Source of the DNA: Thermomonas haemolytica | GTDB lineage: Bacteria > Pseudomonadota > Gammaproteobacteria > Xanthomonadales > Xanthomonadaceae | NCBI RefSeq assembly: GCF_004346265.1 | Contig: NZ_SMAP01000002.1 | Span: 186,001 to 250,000, forward strand | DNA length: 64,000 nucleotides | Direction of reading: 5' to 3' | Shown: piece after piece, positions 37,414 to 46,682 of the stretch | Numbering within the stretch: position 1 is the stretch's first letter | How the letters are laid out: every line of letters starts with the position of its first letter | Position numbers and translations under genes: made by a program | Notes under the pieces: generated by a model | What the model was told of the DNA's origin: nothing | Seen by the model: the letters and a program-made list of their open reading frames with translations, nothing else | The model's database searches: none

Positions 37414-38229
37414 TCAGGGCTTGGTGGGCGGCGGCAGCGGCGCGCTGCTGGCCGGGTTGTCGCTGTCCAGCGGGGTCACCGTGGCCGCGCCCGGCGCGGG
37501 CGGCGGCGGGGCCGATGCCGCCTCGGCGCGCTGGCGCGCGTAGCGGGCGGCGGCGGTGGCTTCCTCAAGGGTGTCGCGGAAGGCGGTGATCGCGGCCGAG
37601 GGCGTACGCACTCGGCCTTCGAAGATCATCCGCGGGGTCACGCCCTCGCCGTACACGCTGCGGTCGGCGCCGTGGTCGATCTGCAGCACCGCGCCGTCCA
37701 GCGCCACCCCGGCGAACAGCCCGCGCGCGCGCGACCACGACCAGATCTCGGCCTTCATCGCGCCGTCGGTGGCGGCCGCCGCGTTGCGGCCGACCGGGCC
37801 GGCGGCGACGCTGGCATCGGCGCCGAGGGTGAACTTGCCGTTGACGATGTTGTCCAGGCCGCGGTCGCTGCGGAACACCAGGATCACGTCGGCCGACTGC
37901 ACCCCGGCCTGGAAGCCGAAGCTGGCACCGGACAGCTTCACGAACACCGGGTTCGACCAGCTGCCGTCCGGGCGCTTCACCGCCATCATGCCGAGGCCGC
38001 GGCGGCCGCCCAGCATGAAGCCGGCCTTGATGGTGTCGGGCACCACCACGATCCCGCGCGCGTCCTCCAGCAGGCGGTCGGGGATCGAGGATTCCGGGAT
38101 GGCCTGGATCTGCTTCAGCACCCGGATGGCCTCGTCGGCGCGCGCATCCTCGCGGGTCCCGGCGGCGACGCTGCCGGCGGCGAGGAGGACGGCGAGGGCG
38201 AGGGTCAGGCGGCGCGGGGTGGCGGTCAT
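37414..38229 (-). CDS. SYLF (YSC84-type) lipid-binding domain protein, exported
   Basis: The 271-residue protein has a Sec signal (about residues 1-23) and a SYLF domain covering most of the chain: VLKQIQAIPESSIPDRLLEDARGIVVVPDTIKAGF, KRPDGSWSNPVFVKLSGASFGFQAG, DVILVFRSDRGLDNIVNGKFTLGADASVAAGP and the typical AEIWSWSRARGLFAGVALDGA. Such domains bind phosphoinositides in eukaryotes; bacterial roles are unclear. The C-terminus is an Ala/Pro-rich tail. ATG at 38229 is used, because it starts the signal peptide; an ATG at 38262 would add 11 residues. Confidence 0.88.
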   Translation of the reverse strand: MTATPRRLTLALAVLLAAGSVAAGTREDARADEAIRVLKQIQAIPESSIPDRLLEDARGIVVVPDTIKAGFMLGGRRGLGMMAVKRPDGSWSNPVFVKLSGASFGFQAGVQSADVILVFRSDRGLDNIVNGKFTLGADASVAAGPVGRNAAAATDGAMKAEIWSWSRARGLFAGVALDGAVLQIDHGADRSVYGEGVTPRMIFEGRVRTPSAAITAFRDTLEEATAAARYARQRAEAASAPPPPAPGAATVTPLDSDNPASSAPLPPPTKP

Positions 38230-38327
38230 CGGGGTCTCCGGTTGCGTGGGGGACTGCCGCATCCTGGCGCGGCGGCGATGAATCGATGTTAAGCCAGGCC
38301 GGCCGCGCGCGCGCTTCGTGCCATCCT

Positions 38328-39323
38328 ATGCACATGCAGGACGACGCCCCCCACGACGCTTCCGCCGCCCCGCCCGCGCTGCTGCTGGTCAACCTCGGCA
38401 CCCCGGCGGCCCCCACCGCGCGCGCGGTGCGCCGCTACCTTGCGCAGTTCCTGCACGACCACCGGGTGGTGCAGCTGACGCGCTGGCTGTGGTGCCCGCT
38501 GCTGCACTTCGTGATCCTGCCGCTGCGCAGCCCGAAGGTGGCGCGCAAGTACGCCGAGATCTGGATGGAGGATGGTTCGCCGCTGGCGGTGCACACCGCC
38601 GCGCTGGCCACCGCGGTGGGCGCGCGCCTGCCGGGCTGGCAGGTGCGGCACGCGATGCGCTACGGCGAGCCGTCGGTGGCTACGGTGCTGGCCGAGCTGC
38701 GTGCGCAGGGCGTGCGCCGGGTGCGGGTGCTGCCGCTGTATCCGCAGTATTCCACCACCACCACCACCAGCGTCGAGGACGCGGTGGCTGCGGCCGTCCC
38801 CGGCAGCGGCCTGCAGGTGCAGCTGCGGCGCGATTACCACCTTGACCCGGGCTGGGTCGCGGCCATCGCCGAGCGCATCCGCGCGCACTGGCAGGCGCAC
38901 GGGCGCGGCGAGCGGTTGCTGCTGTCGTTCCACGGCATCCCGCAGCGGCTGGTGGACGCGGGCGACCCGTATGCGCGCCAGTGCGAGGCCAGCACCGCCG
39001 CGATCGCCGCGGCACTGGGAATCGCGCGCAAGGAGATCGTGCTGACCTTCCAGTCGCGCTTCGGCCGCGAGGCCTGGCTGCAGCCCTATACCCAGCAGAC
39101 CCTGGAAGCGCTGGCGCGCGAGGGCGTGCGCACGGTCGACGTGGCCTGCCCGGGGTTCGCGGTGGACTGTCTTGAGACATTGGAGGAGATCGCGATGCAG
39201 AACGCCGAGGCCTTCCGCGCCGCCGGCGGGCAGGCGTTGCGCTACATCCCCTGCCTCAACGCCGCGCCGGCGCATGCCGATGCGCTGGCGGCGCTGGCGC
39301 GCACGGACGCGGGCTGGAGCTGA
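38328..39323 (+). CDS. hemH: Ferrochelatase
   Basis: HemH inserts Fe2+ into protoporphyrin IX, the last step of protoheme synthesis. The 331-residue protein shows LLLVNLGTPAAPT near the N-terminus, VLPLYPQYSTTTT and the catalytic His202 in LSFHGIPQR, plus QSRFGREAWLQPYT and CPGFAVDCLETLEEI. ATG at 38328 was chosen; an in-frame ATG six bases later is also usable. The stop overlaps the next start as TGATG. Confidence 0.96.
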   Translation: MHMQDDAPHDASAAPPALLLVNLGTPAAPTARAVRRYLAQFLHDHRVVQLTRWLWCPLLHFVILPLRSPKVARKYAEIWMEDGSPLAVHTAALATAVGARLPGWQVRHAMRYGEPSVATVLAELRAQGVRRVRVLPLYPQYSTTTTTSVEDAVAAAVPGSGLQVQLRRDYHLDPGWVAAIAERIRAHWQAHGRGERLLLSFHGIPQRLVDAGDPYARQCEASTAAIAAALGIARKEIVLTFQSRFGREAWLQPYTQQTLEALAREGVRTVDVACPGFAVDCLETLEEIAMQNAEAFRAAGGQALRYIPCLNAAPAHADALAALARTDAGWS

Positions 39324-40177
39324 TGCGCGAGATCACGCTCGATATTCCGCTGGGCCGGATCGCGGCCCTGCGCAACGATGGCCACGGTCCGCGCGTGCTG
39401 GCGCTGCACGGCTGGCTGGACAATGCCGCCAGCTTCCTGCCGCTGGCGCCCTACCTGCGCGAACTGGACCTGGTGGCGCTGGACATGCCGGGCCACGGGC
39501 ACAGCGTGCACCTGCCGCCCGGTACCGACTACGGGTTCCCGCTGGCGCTGAACACCCTGCTGGACGTGGCCGATGCGCTGGGCTGGGAGTCGTTCTGCCT
39601 GCTCGGGCATTCGATGGGCGCCGGCTTGGCCAGCCTGCTGGCGGCGGCCTGCCCGCAGCGGGTCGAGCGCCTGGCGGTGATCGAAATGCTCGGCGCGCTG
39701 GCGGAGGTACCGGAGCGCACCGCCGCGCGCATGCGCGAGGCGATCGCCCAGCGCGGGCGTTCCGGGCGCGGGCTGCGGGTGTTCCCCGACGTCGATACCG
39801 CGGTGCGCGCGCGATTGCAGTCGCAGCGCGTCCCTGGCACCGGGCTGGAGGCGGCGCAGCTGCGGCTGCTGGTGGAGCGCGGCCTGCGCGCGGTGGACGG
39901 CGGGTTCGTCTGGCGCAGTGATCCGCGCCTGGTGCAGCCGACCATGATCCGGATGACCGAGGCGCAGATCGACGACGTGCTGCGCGCGATCGAATGCCCG
40001 GCGCTGGCGGTGTTCGCCGATCCCGCGCAGCCCTACCTGCCGGATGCGCAGCGCCGCCGCCGGGTGGCGCTGCTGCCGCGTGGGCGGATGGTGGAGCTGC
40101 CCGGTGGCCATCATCTGCACATGCAGCAGCCGGAGGCGGTGGCGCAGGTGCTGCGCGAGTTCCTCGGCGCGCACTGA
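39323..40177 (+). CDS. Alpha/beta-hydrolase fold protein
   Basis: The 284-residue protein has the alpha/beta-hydrolase elements: ALHGWLDNAASFLPL with the oxyanion HG, DMPGHGHS, nucleophile Ser97 in GHSMGAG and a C-terminal His in LPGGHHLHMQQPEAVA. Substrate is unknown, and annotation as an esterase would be a guess. The ATG overlaps the hemH stop, so the gene is likely co-expressed with ferrochelatase. Confidence 0.83.
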   Translation: MREITLDIPLGRIAALRNDGHGPRVLALHGWLDNAASFLPLAPYLRELDLVALDMPGHGHSVHLPPGTDYGFPLALNTLLDVADALGWESFCLLGHSMGAGLASLLAAACPQRVERLAVIEMLGALAEVPERTAARMREAIAQRGRSGRGLRVFPDVDTAVRARLQSQRVPGTGLEAAQLRLLVERGLRAVDGGFVWRSDPRLVQPTMIRMTEAQIDDVLRAIECPALAVFADPAQPYLPDAQRRRRVALLPRGRMVELPGGHHLHMQQPEAVAQVLREFLGAH

Positions 40178-40231
40178 GCCACCCGGATTGCGAAGTCGGC
40201 CGCCACCGCCCGCAGGCCGCGGATGGCGGAT

Positions 40232-40696
40232 TCAGTCGCTGGCAGCCACCCGCACCGCCAGCTGGGTGCCGCCGGCATCGTCGCGCACCAGCTGGTAGAA
40301 CACCTGGCGATGTTCCTTGCGGAACGCCAGCGTGCTGCCGTCGTCCGACTGCATCGCCAGCTCGCGCTTCCAGCCGCGCGCCTGCATCAACCGGTCGGCT
40401 TCCGCATATACCGCCTCGGTGGTCGCCGGGGTCACCAGGTTGACCATCTGCATCCCCGCCATGTCCACCGCGGTGGCCACCCGGTGCCGCGCCGGCAGGT
40501 AGATGTCGGTGGGAAAGCCCGGCGGCAGCGCCACGCGGGTGCCGCCATCGGCCGCCGCCGCAACCCGCGTCGCCGCCGGCCCGCGCTCCGCCGCCGCTTC
40601 CGGCGCGCCCTGTTGCACCTTGCGGCAACCCATCGCCAACACGACCACGGCCGCGAGCAGCAGCAGGCCCGGCAGGCGGCTGTGCATGGTGGTCAT
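40232..40696 (-). CDS. Uncharacterised lipoprotein, 154 residues
   Basis: The protein starts with MTTMHSRLPGLLLLAAVVVLAMGC, a signal ending in lipobox AMGC, so it should be attached to a membrane. After an Ala/Glu-rich spacer the folded part reads VALPPGFPTDIYLPARHRVATAVDMAGMQMVNLVTP and continues with a charged helix and strand (QSDDGSTLAFRKEHRQVFYQLVRDD). It shows no recognised domain. Confidence 0.72.
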   Translation of the reverse strand: MTTMHSRLPGLLLLAAVVVLAMGCRKVQQGAPEAAAERGPAATRVAAAADGGTRVALPPGFPTDIYLPARHRVATAVDMAGMQMVNLVTPATTEAVYAEADRLMQARGWKRELAMQSDDGSTLAFRKEHRQVFYQLVRDDAGGTQLAVRVAASD

Positions 40697-40749
40697 GGAT
40701 CCCCCGGGCGCTTGGTCTGTGCCTGCCGGGGAAAACGCGCGCGCGCGCC

Positions 40750-41544
40750 TCAACCGGCCAGCAGCGCGCGCAGCCGCGCCTTCAGCCGGCGGCCGTCGGC
40801 GCGCAGCACCTCGCGCTGCTGGCGCCAGCCGGGGCAGCGCTGTTCCACCGCCTGCCAGAAGCGTGGCGAATGGTCGGCGTGCAGCAGATGGCAGAGCTCG
40901 TGCACCAGCACGTATTCGAATGCCGCCGGCGGCGCCAGCACCAGTGCCAGGTCCAGCGCCAGGGTGCCGTCCGGGGCCAGCGAGCCCCACAGCGAGGTGG
41001 TGCGCTTGAATACGATCCGGCGCGGCGCGCGCGGCAGCCCCGGCAGGTAGGCCGGCAGCCAGCGGCCGACGTCGGCGCGCGCCTGTGCTTCATAGAAATC
41101 GCGCAGCACGCGCCGCAATGCCGCATCCCCGGCGCGTGCGGGCGCGGCGAACACCAGGCCGTCGGCCTCCGCCTGCAGGCGCGCGGCGCGGCCCTCGGCC
41201 CAGCGCAGCGGGACCTCCTGTCCGCGCAGCGGCAGGGATGCGGTCTGCCCGCGCAGCAGCGGCGCCTGCGCGTCGGCGGCGTGCGCCTGCAGCTGCGCGG
41301 CCAGCCAGTCGCGGTGCTGGTGCAGGAAGCGTTCGCCGGCGGCCAGGCTGGTCCCGGGCGGCACGGTCAGGCGCGCGCCGCGCTCGCTGACGCTCAGCCG
41401 CAGCCGCCGCGCGCGCGGGTCGCGTACCCGTAGCACAGAGATCTCGCGGCCGTCGGCCAGTGCCAGCGCGACCGTCTCGCGCCGGGTGGCGGGCGCCGCG
41501 GATGCGCCGCGGGCGGGGACGAGCAGGCGGAACAGGGCGCGCAT
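40750..41544 (-). CDS. YgjP-like (DUF45) zinc metallopeptidase-family protein
   Basis: The 264-residue protein matches the YgjP/DUF45 family of M48-like metallopeptidases. Visible are ILRVRDPRARRLRLSVSERGARLTVPPGT, FKRTTSLWGSLAPDGTLALDLALVLAPP and the metal-binding HELCHLLHADHSPRFW, with HExxH and a third histidine after five residues. There is no signal peptide, so it is probably cytoplasmic. The physiological substrate is unknown. Confidence 0.85.
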   Translation of the reverse strand: MRALFRLLVPARGASAAPATRRETVALALADGREISVLRVRDPRARRLRLSVSERGARLTVPPGTSLAAGERFLHQHRDWLAAQLQAHAADAQAPLLRGQTASLPLRGQEVPLRWAEGRAARLQAEADGLVFAAPARAGDAALRRVLRDFYEAQARADVGRWLPAYLPGLPRAPRRIVFKRTTSLWGSLAPDGTLALDLALVLAPPAAFEYVLVHELCHLLHADHSPRFWQAVEQRCPGWRQQREVLRADGRRLKARLRALLAG

Positions 41545-41573
41545 GCGGCCAGTCTAGCCGGGCCGCGCCGGCC

Positions 41574-42476
41574 TCACTCCGCGCGGCTGAGCTTGAACGC
41601 CTTCTCCAGCACCGGGAACAGCCGTTTGAACTCGCCGGTCATCAGCGCGAAGCGGGCCTGCAGCTCGGCCACGAGATCGTCGTGCTCGGTGGATTCCAGT
41701 GTGTCCACCGCGCCGTCAAGCAGCTTGAACTTGCGCACGATCAGGTCCTCGCCGATCACGAAGCTGACGTGGTCGTCCAGCACCAGCGCCAGCCGCGTGC
41801 ACTGCTTGCCGGCCTCGAGGTGCTTGGCGATTTCCTCGCCCGACAGCTCCATGCGCTGGATCTTCACCACCGCGCCGGAATCGGTAGGGTCTCGCAGCTC
41901 GCATTCATCGCCCAGGGCGAGGCCGTCGGGTAGCGCATCGCCGGCCAGCCAGCCGGTGAGGATGGCGCGCGGCGCCACTTCCGCGTTCAGCGGCAGCGCC
42001 GGGAAACTGCCCAGCGCGCGCCGCACTTCCGACACCACCGCTTCGGCCGACTTGCGCGAGGAGGTGTCCACTGCGATCACGCCCAGCTGGCTGTCCAGCA
42101 GCGCGTCGGTGCGCACCGGGCGCACGAACGCGCGCGGCAGCAGCTCGGTGATCAGCTCGTCCTTCAGCCGCTTGCGGGTGCGGCCGCCGGGCTTGCGGCC
42201 CTCCTTCTCCTCGATCGCGGCCAGCTTCTTCTGCAGCAGGTCGTTGACCACCGCGCCCGGCAGCAGCTTGTCCTCGCCGCCCACGGTCAACCAGCGCGCG
42301 CCGTCGCACAGGTGCAGCAAGCCGTCGTGGTGCTGGCCCATCGGCGCGACGAAGCCGCGCGAGGACAGCTCCAGCGGGCCCACCGGCTTGAGCGCGCATT
42401 CGGCCAGCTGCGGTTCGAGGTCGGACAGGTCGAGCGAGGACGGGAAGCGGAACAGGGTGAGGTTGCGGAAGAACAT
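41574..42476 (-). CDS. rdgC: Recombination-associated protein RdgC
   Basis: RdgC is a ring-shaped DNA-binding protein that limits RecA filament use. The 300-residue protein is full length and shows MFFRNLTLFRFPSSLDLSDLEPQLAECALKP, GFVAPMG, EEKEGRKPGGRTRKRLKDELITELLPRAFVRP and LVLDDHVSFVIGEDLIVRKFKLLDG. ATG at 42476 is used; the frame is open upstream without conservation. Confidence 0.94.
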   Translation of the reverse strand: MFFRNLTLFRFPSSLDLSDLEPQLAECALKPVGPLELSSRGFVAPMGQHHDGLLHLCDGARWLTVGGEDKLLPGAVVNDLLQKKLAAIEEKEGRKPGGRTRKRLKDELITELLPRAFVRPVRTDALLDSQLGVIAVDTSSRKSAEAVVSEVRRALGSFPALPLNAEVAPRAILTGWLAGDALPDGLALGDECELRDPTDSGAVVKIQRMELSGEEIAKHLEAGKQCTRLALVLDDHVSFVIGEDLIVRKFKLLDGAVDTLESTEHDDLVAELQARFALMTGEFKRLFPVLEKAFKLSRAE

Positions 42477-42615
42477 CGGGAATCCTGTGCGGGCTGCGGC
42501 GTGGTAGCGGTGCAGCGATGTGGGAACGAGGCGGAGTGGTTTTTTTGATGCAGCGATTGGCAGGTCGGGAATGCCGGAGCGCGTGATAGGGGGAACAGCT
42601 GGGTTCTGGCGAGTC

Positions 42616-42648
42616 CCGTTCATGGTTCGACAGGCTCACCACGAACGG
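42616..42648. repeat. REP-like palindrome
   Basis: CCGTTCATGGTTCGACAGG and CTCACCACGAACGG pair to form an imperfect hairpin (CCGTTC/GAACGG outer stem, TGGT/ACCA inner). The core TTCGACAGGCTCACCACGAA belongs to a widespread class of extragenic palindromes in Gram-negative genomes. It lies between ttcA and rdgC, and no other copy was seen in the window. Confidence 0.7.
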
Positions 42649-42701
42649 TACTGCCTTCGGGCGGGCAAGGACGCGGCACGCACGAGACGGCTTTGGGCTG
42701 G

Positions 42702-43640
42702 CTAGGACTTGAGGATGTCCAGGCCGTCGTGGTTGCGCACCGGGTGCAGCGCCATCGCCACCGGTTCGGGCTCGGCCGGCGCGCCCGCCAGCCAGGCGTG
42801 GGCGTCGGGCAGCGGGGCGTCGCTGTGCCGCCCCAGCGCGAGGAAGTCGAACAGCTTGGGGTCGGCCAGCTGCGACGGGCGGATGTCGCCCAGCGCGCGC
42901 GCCATGGTCTCGATCCGGCCGGGCGCCTCTTTCTCCCACTGCGCCAGCATCCTCGATACCTGCTTGCGCTGCAGGTTTTCCTGCGACCCGCACAGGTTAC
43001 AGGGGATGATCGGGAAGCCCCTGGCCTCGGCGTAGGCGGCGATGTCGTCCTCGCGCACGTAGGCCAGCGGCCGGATCACCACGTGCTTGCCGTCGTCGCT
43101 CAGCAGCTTGGGCGGCATGCCACTCAACTTCGCGTGGAAGAACAGGTTGAGGAAGAAGGTGTTGACCATGTCGTCGCGGTGGTGGCCCAGCGCGATCTTG
43201 GTGAAGCCGTGTTGCGCGGCATGGGTGTACAGCGCGCCGCGGCGCAGGCGCGAGCACAGCGAGCACATCGTCTTCCCCTCGGGGATGACGCGGCTGACCA
43301 CCGAGTAGGTGTCCTGCTCGAGGATGTGGAAGTCCACCCCGATCGAGCGCAGGTACTCCGGCAGCACGTGCTCCGGGAAGCCGGGCTGTTTCTGGTCGAG
43401 GTTGACCGCGGTGATGGAAAAGCGCACCGGCGCTTTCTTCTGCAGCTGCAGCAGCACGTCCAGCAGGGTGTAGCTGTCCTTGCCGCCGGACAGGCAGACC
43501 ATGACCTTGTCGCCGTCCTCGATCATGCCGAAATCGGCGATGGCCTTGCCCACCTGGTGGCGCAGGCGCTTGGCCAGCTTGTCGGCCTCGCGCTTGTGGC
43601 GGGCGGGGGGCGGCGCGGGAATGTGGGCCTGGGTCGTCAT
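42702..43640 (-). CDS. ttcA: tRNA 2-thiocytidine synthetase TtcA
   Basis: TtcA thiolates cytidine 32 of certain tRNAs, using a 4Fe-4S cluster. The 312-residue protein has the PP-loop [10 protein letters not shown], the cluster ligands [10 protein letters not shown] and PCNLCGSQ, the [20 protein letters not shown] segment, and a normal C-terminus. ATG at 43640 is used; the frame extends upstream only as a reading opposite the YdcH-like gene. It faces away from that gene across a 54-bp gap. Confidence 0.95.
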   Translation of the reverse strand: MTTQAHIPAPPPARHKREADKLAKRLRHQVGKAIADFGMIEDGDKVMVCLSGGKDSYTLLDVLLQLQKKAPVRFSITAVNLDQKQPGFPEHVLPEYLRSIGVDFHILEQDTYSVVSRVIPEGKTMCSLCSRLRRGALYTHAAQHGFTKIALGHHRDDMVNTFFLNLFFHAKLSGMPPKLLSDDGKHVVIRPLAYVREDDIAAYAEARGFPIIPCNLCGSQENLQRKQVSRMLAQWEKEAPGRIETMARALGDIRPSQLADPKLFDFLALGRHSDAPLPDAHAWLAGAPAEPEPVAMALHPVRNHDGLDILKS

Positions 43641-43694
43641 CCGGCCGCATTTTACCCGCCTGCCGCGGCGCGCCGGGCGCGCTATGCTCGGGGC

Positions 43695-43913
43695 ATGAAC
43701 CAGCCCCTCGATCCGGCCGAACTCTCGCGCCTGGCCCGGCGCGTCGCCGAGCTGCGCCAGGAGCACCGCGCCCTGGACGAGGCCATCGCCCGCCTGCAGG
43801 AGGGCATCCAGGCCGACGAGCTGGTGCTCAAGCGGATGAAGAAGCACAAGCTGCGGCTGAAGGACCAGATCGCCTGGATCGAGAACCTGCTGATCCCGGA
43901 CGAGCCGGCGTGA
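43695..43913 (+). CDS. YdcH-like small coiled-coil protein (DUF465)
   Basis: A 72-residue helical protein with the DUF465/YdcH pattern, [26 protein letters not shown]... followed by [24 protein letters not shown], where KxxKLRLKD is the conserved end. The sequence fits a short coiled-coil hairpin. Function is unknown. It ends 6 bp from the plsB stop, tail to tail. Confidence 0.82.
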   Translation: MNQPLDPAELSRLARRVAELRQEHRALDEAIARLQEGIQADELVLKRMKKHKLRLKDQIAWIENLLIPDEPA

Positions 43914-43919
43914 CCGCGT

Positions 43920-46616
43920 TCAGCTTGCGCCGTTCGTGGCGGCCGGATCGGGCGGCAGCGCCGGCTGCTCGCCGCTGCTGCGGCCGCTGCCGGCGGGACT
44001 GATCTTCTCGATGGTGTGGCGCAGCTCGCGCCCGAGCACCACGCGCGCATCCTTGGCCCAGGCCTTCAGGCGCTCGTCGAACGCCAGCCGTCCGGTGTCG
44101 TCCGGCCACACCAGCTTGAGTTCGCGCAGCTTCTGGATGAAGCCGCGGAACAGGGTTTTGTCGAAGAACTCCGGCGCGGCCGGCGCATACAGCAGCGACA
44201 GGCGCTGCGCGGTGAGCTGGCACAGGCTTTCCAATTCGCCGGCCTGGAGCGTGCCGGAGCCATTTTTGACCAGGATGGCGATGGCGATGTAATAGCGTTC
44301 GAAGGCCTGTTGCAGGGTATGTCCCAGCGCGCGCAGGCGGAACACCTCGTCGCTCTGGCCGGCATTGCGCTGGAGGATGCCGCCGTCCTCGTCGCTGACC
44401 TGCTCCAGCAGGCCCTCGCGCACGAACACTTCGATGGTGCGGTCGATGCGGGCGGCGAAGGTCTCCTCGTCCCAGGGCAGGAACAGCTCGGCCTGCAGGA
44501 ACGGGTACAGGGTGCGCCCGATCTGCTGCAGCTGGCGCCGGCCCATGCGGCGGTTGTTCTGGAAGCACACCGCGATCCACGAGGAGGCGGTGAACAGGTG
44601 CAGCACGTTGTTGCGGAAGTAGCTCAGCAGCACCGCGTTGTCGCCCTCCACCCCGAGCACGTCGCCCAGCGGGTGCGCGGTGCGGGTGATCAGGCCGATC
44701 TCCTCGCCATGGGCGATGATCTGCTCCGGCGTGTGCGGGGTCACCGTCACCCAGTCGGAATACGGCACCTCCGCCAGCAACGTCTTGGACAGCGCGATCT
44801 GCGCGCGCAGGTCGGCCTCGCCCATCGCGTGCTTGGGCGTGGACAGCAGCGCCAGCGCCAGCAGGTTGATCGGGTTGACGTCGGCGGCGCGGTTCACGTT
44901 GGTCTGGATGCGCTGCGCCAGCGCGTCCACCGTGCGCGCGAACCAGGCCGGCTTCTCGTCATCGCCGATGGGCTGGCCGTCCCACTCCGGCGCCAGCTCG
45001 GCCAGCACCTGGCTGAGCTGGATGCGCTCGCCGAAGTTCACCACCACCTGGCCGTAGTTGCTGCGCAGCACCTTGGGGATGCCGGCCAGCAGCTGCCAGA
45101 TCGATTCCTTCTCCTTCGGCTTGCCGGACAGCTCGTCCAGGTAGCTGCGGCCCTCCATCAGCTTCTCGTAGCCGATGTACACCGGCTGGAACAGCACGGG
45201 ACGGGTCGGTTGGCGCAGGTAGGCACGCACGGTCATCGCCAGCGAGCCGCCCTTGGGCTGCAGCAGCCGCCCGGTGCGCGAGCGCCCGCCCTCGATGAAG
45301 TATTCGATCGAATAGCCACCGGCCACCAGCTGCGCCATGTACTCGCGGAACACCGCCGAATACAGGGCGTTGCCCTTGAAGCTGCGGCGGGCGAAGAACG
45401 CGCCGCCCTTGCGCAGCAGGGTGCCCACCACCGGCAGGTTGAGGTTGATGCCGGCGAAGATGTGCGGCGGCACCACGCCGTGGGTGTAGAGCAGGTAGCT
45501 CACCAGCAGGTAGTCCATGTGGCTGCGGTGGCTGGGCACGTACACCACTTCGTGGCCCGGCGCCTCCTGCTTGAACTGGTCGAGGTGGTGCACCAGCACG
45601 CCGCGGTAGATCCGGTTCCAGACGAAGGTCAGGGCGAAGCTGGCCGAGCGCACCACGGTGTTGGAGTAGTCGGCCGCGATCTCCCAGAAATAGGCGTTGG
45701 CCTTCTCCCACGCCGCCTCCGGCTTGCTGCCGTCGCGCCGCGCCTGGTCGGCGATGGCCTCTTTCACCAGGGGCGACGACAGGACCTGGTCGGCGAGCAT
45801 GCGCCGGGTGGACAGGTCGGGCCCGATCACCACCTCGCGCACGCGCCGGAAATGGGTGCGCAGGATGCGCGAGAGCTTGCGCACCGTGCGCTCCGGCTCC
45901 AGCCCTTCGGCCACGATCTCGCGTACCGGCACCGGTGCGGCGAACTTGACCAGGGTGTCGCGCCCGTTCAGCAGGATCGCCAGCAGCCGGCGGAAGCGGC
46001 CGACCAGGGTCCAGTTCTCCGAGAACAGCACGCTGAACCAGCCGCTGCTGCGCTTGGGGGCCTGGCCGACGAAGATCGACACCGGCACCAGGTGCACGTC
46101 CAGCTCCGGCTGCTGCTGGTGCGCTTGCAGCAGCCGCGCCAGCGAGCCGGAATGGGTCTTGTGCTCGGCCCCCGGCAGCAGGCCGAGCGCATTCACGTGC
46201 CTGCGCGACAGCGCCACGTAGGCGCGCCGGCGGCCCAGCGGATCGCCGGCGATCGGCTGCAGCGGCGGCGGCAGCGCGGCCTCGCGGCAGGCGCGCTGCA
46301 GGATCAGCGCGTTGGACAGGCCGTAGTCCTCCAGCACGTAGCAGATCGGGCGCGGATCGGCGGCGATCGCGGGATCGACCTCGATTTCGAGCCGCAGCCA
46401 CGGTGCCAGCAGCCGCCCGAGCAGGCGCGCCCACAGCGGGTTGCGCGCCTTGCCCGCGGGGGGCGGGGATGGCGGGCCGGGGGGCGTGGCGGCGTCGGCC
46501 GCAAGGAACCCGGGCAGCGGCAGCGGCGCGGGCCCGGCGGGGCCGGTCGCGGCGTCGTCGGCGGCGGCCGGCGGGTCGAACAGGCCGGGCTGGTCGGGGC
46601 TGTGGCGGTCAGGCAT
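43920..46616 (-). CDS. plsB: Glycerol-3-phosphate 1-O-acyltransferase PlsB
   Basis: PlsB acylates glycerol-3-phosphate, the first step of membrane phospholipid synthesis. The 898-residue protein has the acyltransferase motifs SHRSHMDYLL (HxxxxD), KGGAFFARRSFKG, FIEGGRSRTGRLLQPKGG and FQPVYIGYEK in order, and long conserved N- and C-terminal regions. The first 65 residues are Pro/Ala-rich and add to the E. coli length of 807. ATG at 46616 is chosen; another ATG three codons upstream is possible, and neither has a good ribosome site. Confidence 0.94.
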   Translation of the reverse strand: MPDRHSPDQPGLFDPPAAADDAATGPAGPAPLPLPGFLAADAATPPGPPSPPPAGKARNPLWARLLGRLLAPWLRLEIEVDPAIAADPRPICYVLEDYGLSNALILQRACREAALPPPLQPIAGDPLGRRRAYVALSRRHVNALGLLPGAEHKTHSGSLARLLQAHQQQPELDVHLVPVSIFVGQAPKRSSGWFSVLFSENWTLVGRFRRLLAILLNGRDTLVKFAAPVPVREIVAEGLEPERTVRKLSRILRTHFRRVREVVIGPDLSTRRMLADQVLSSPLVKEAIADQARRDGSKPEAAWEKANAYFWEIAADYSNTVVRSASFALTFVWNRIYRGVLVHHLDQFKQEAPGHEVVYVPSHRSHMDYLLVSYLLYTHGVVPPHIFAGINLNLPVVGTLLRKGGAFFARRSFKGNALYSAVFREYMAQLVAGGYSIEYFIEGGRSRTGRLLQPKGGSLAMTVRAYLRQPTRPVLFQPVYIGYEKLMEGRSYLDELSGKPKEKESIWQLLAGIPKVLRSNYGQVVVNFGERIQLSQVLAELAPEWDGQPIGDDEKPAWFARTVDALAQRIQTNVNRAADVNPINLLALALLSTPKHAMGEADLRAQIALSKTLLAEVPYSDWVTVTPHTPEQIIAHGEEIGLITRTAHPLGDVLGVEGDNAVLLSYFRNNVLHLFTASSWIAVCFQNNRRMGRRQLQQIGRTLYPFLQAELFLPWDEETFAARIDRTIEVFVREGLLEQVSDEDGGILQRNAGQSDEVFRLRALGHTLQQAFERYYIAIAILVKNGSGTLQAGELESLCQLTAQRLSLLYAPAAPEFFDKTLFRGFIQKLRELKLVWPDDTGRLAFDERLKAWAKDARVVLGRELRHTIEKISPAGSGRSSGEQPALPPDPAATNGAS

Positions 46617-46682
46617 CGCGGCCATTATGGCCGAGCGCCCGTTGCCGCAGGGACGCCCCACCGCAACCCGGCGTGACGGGGA

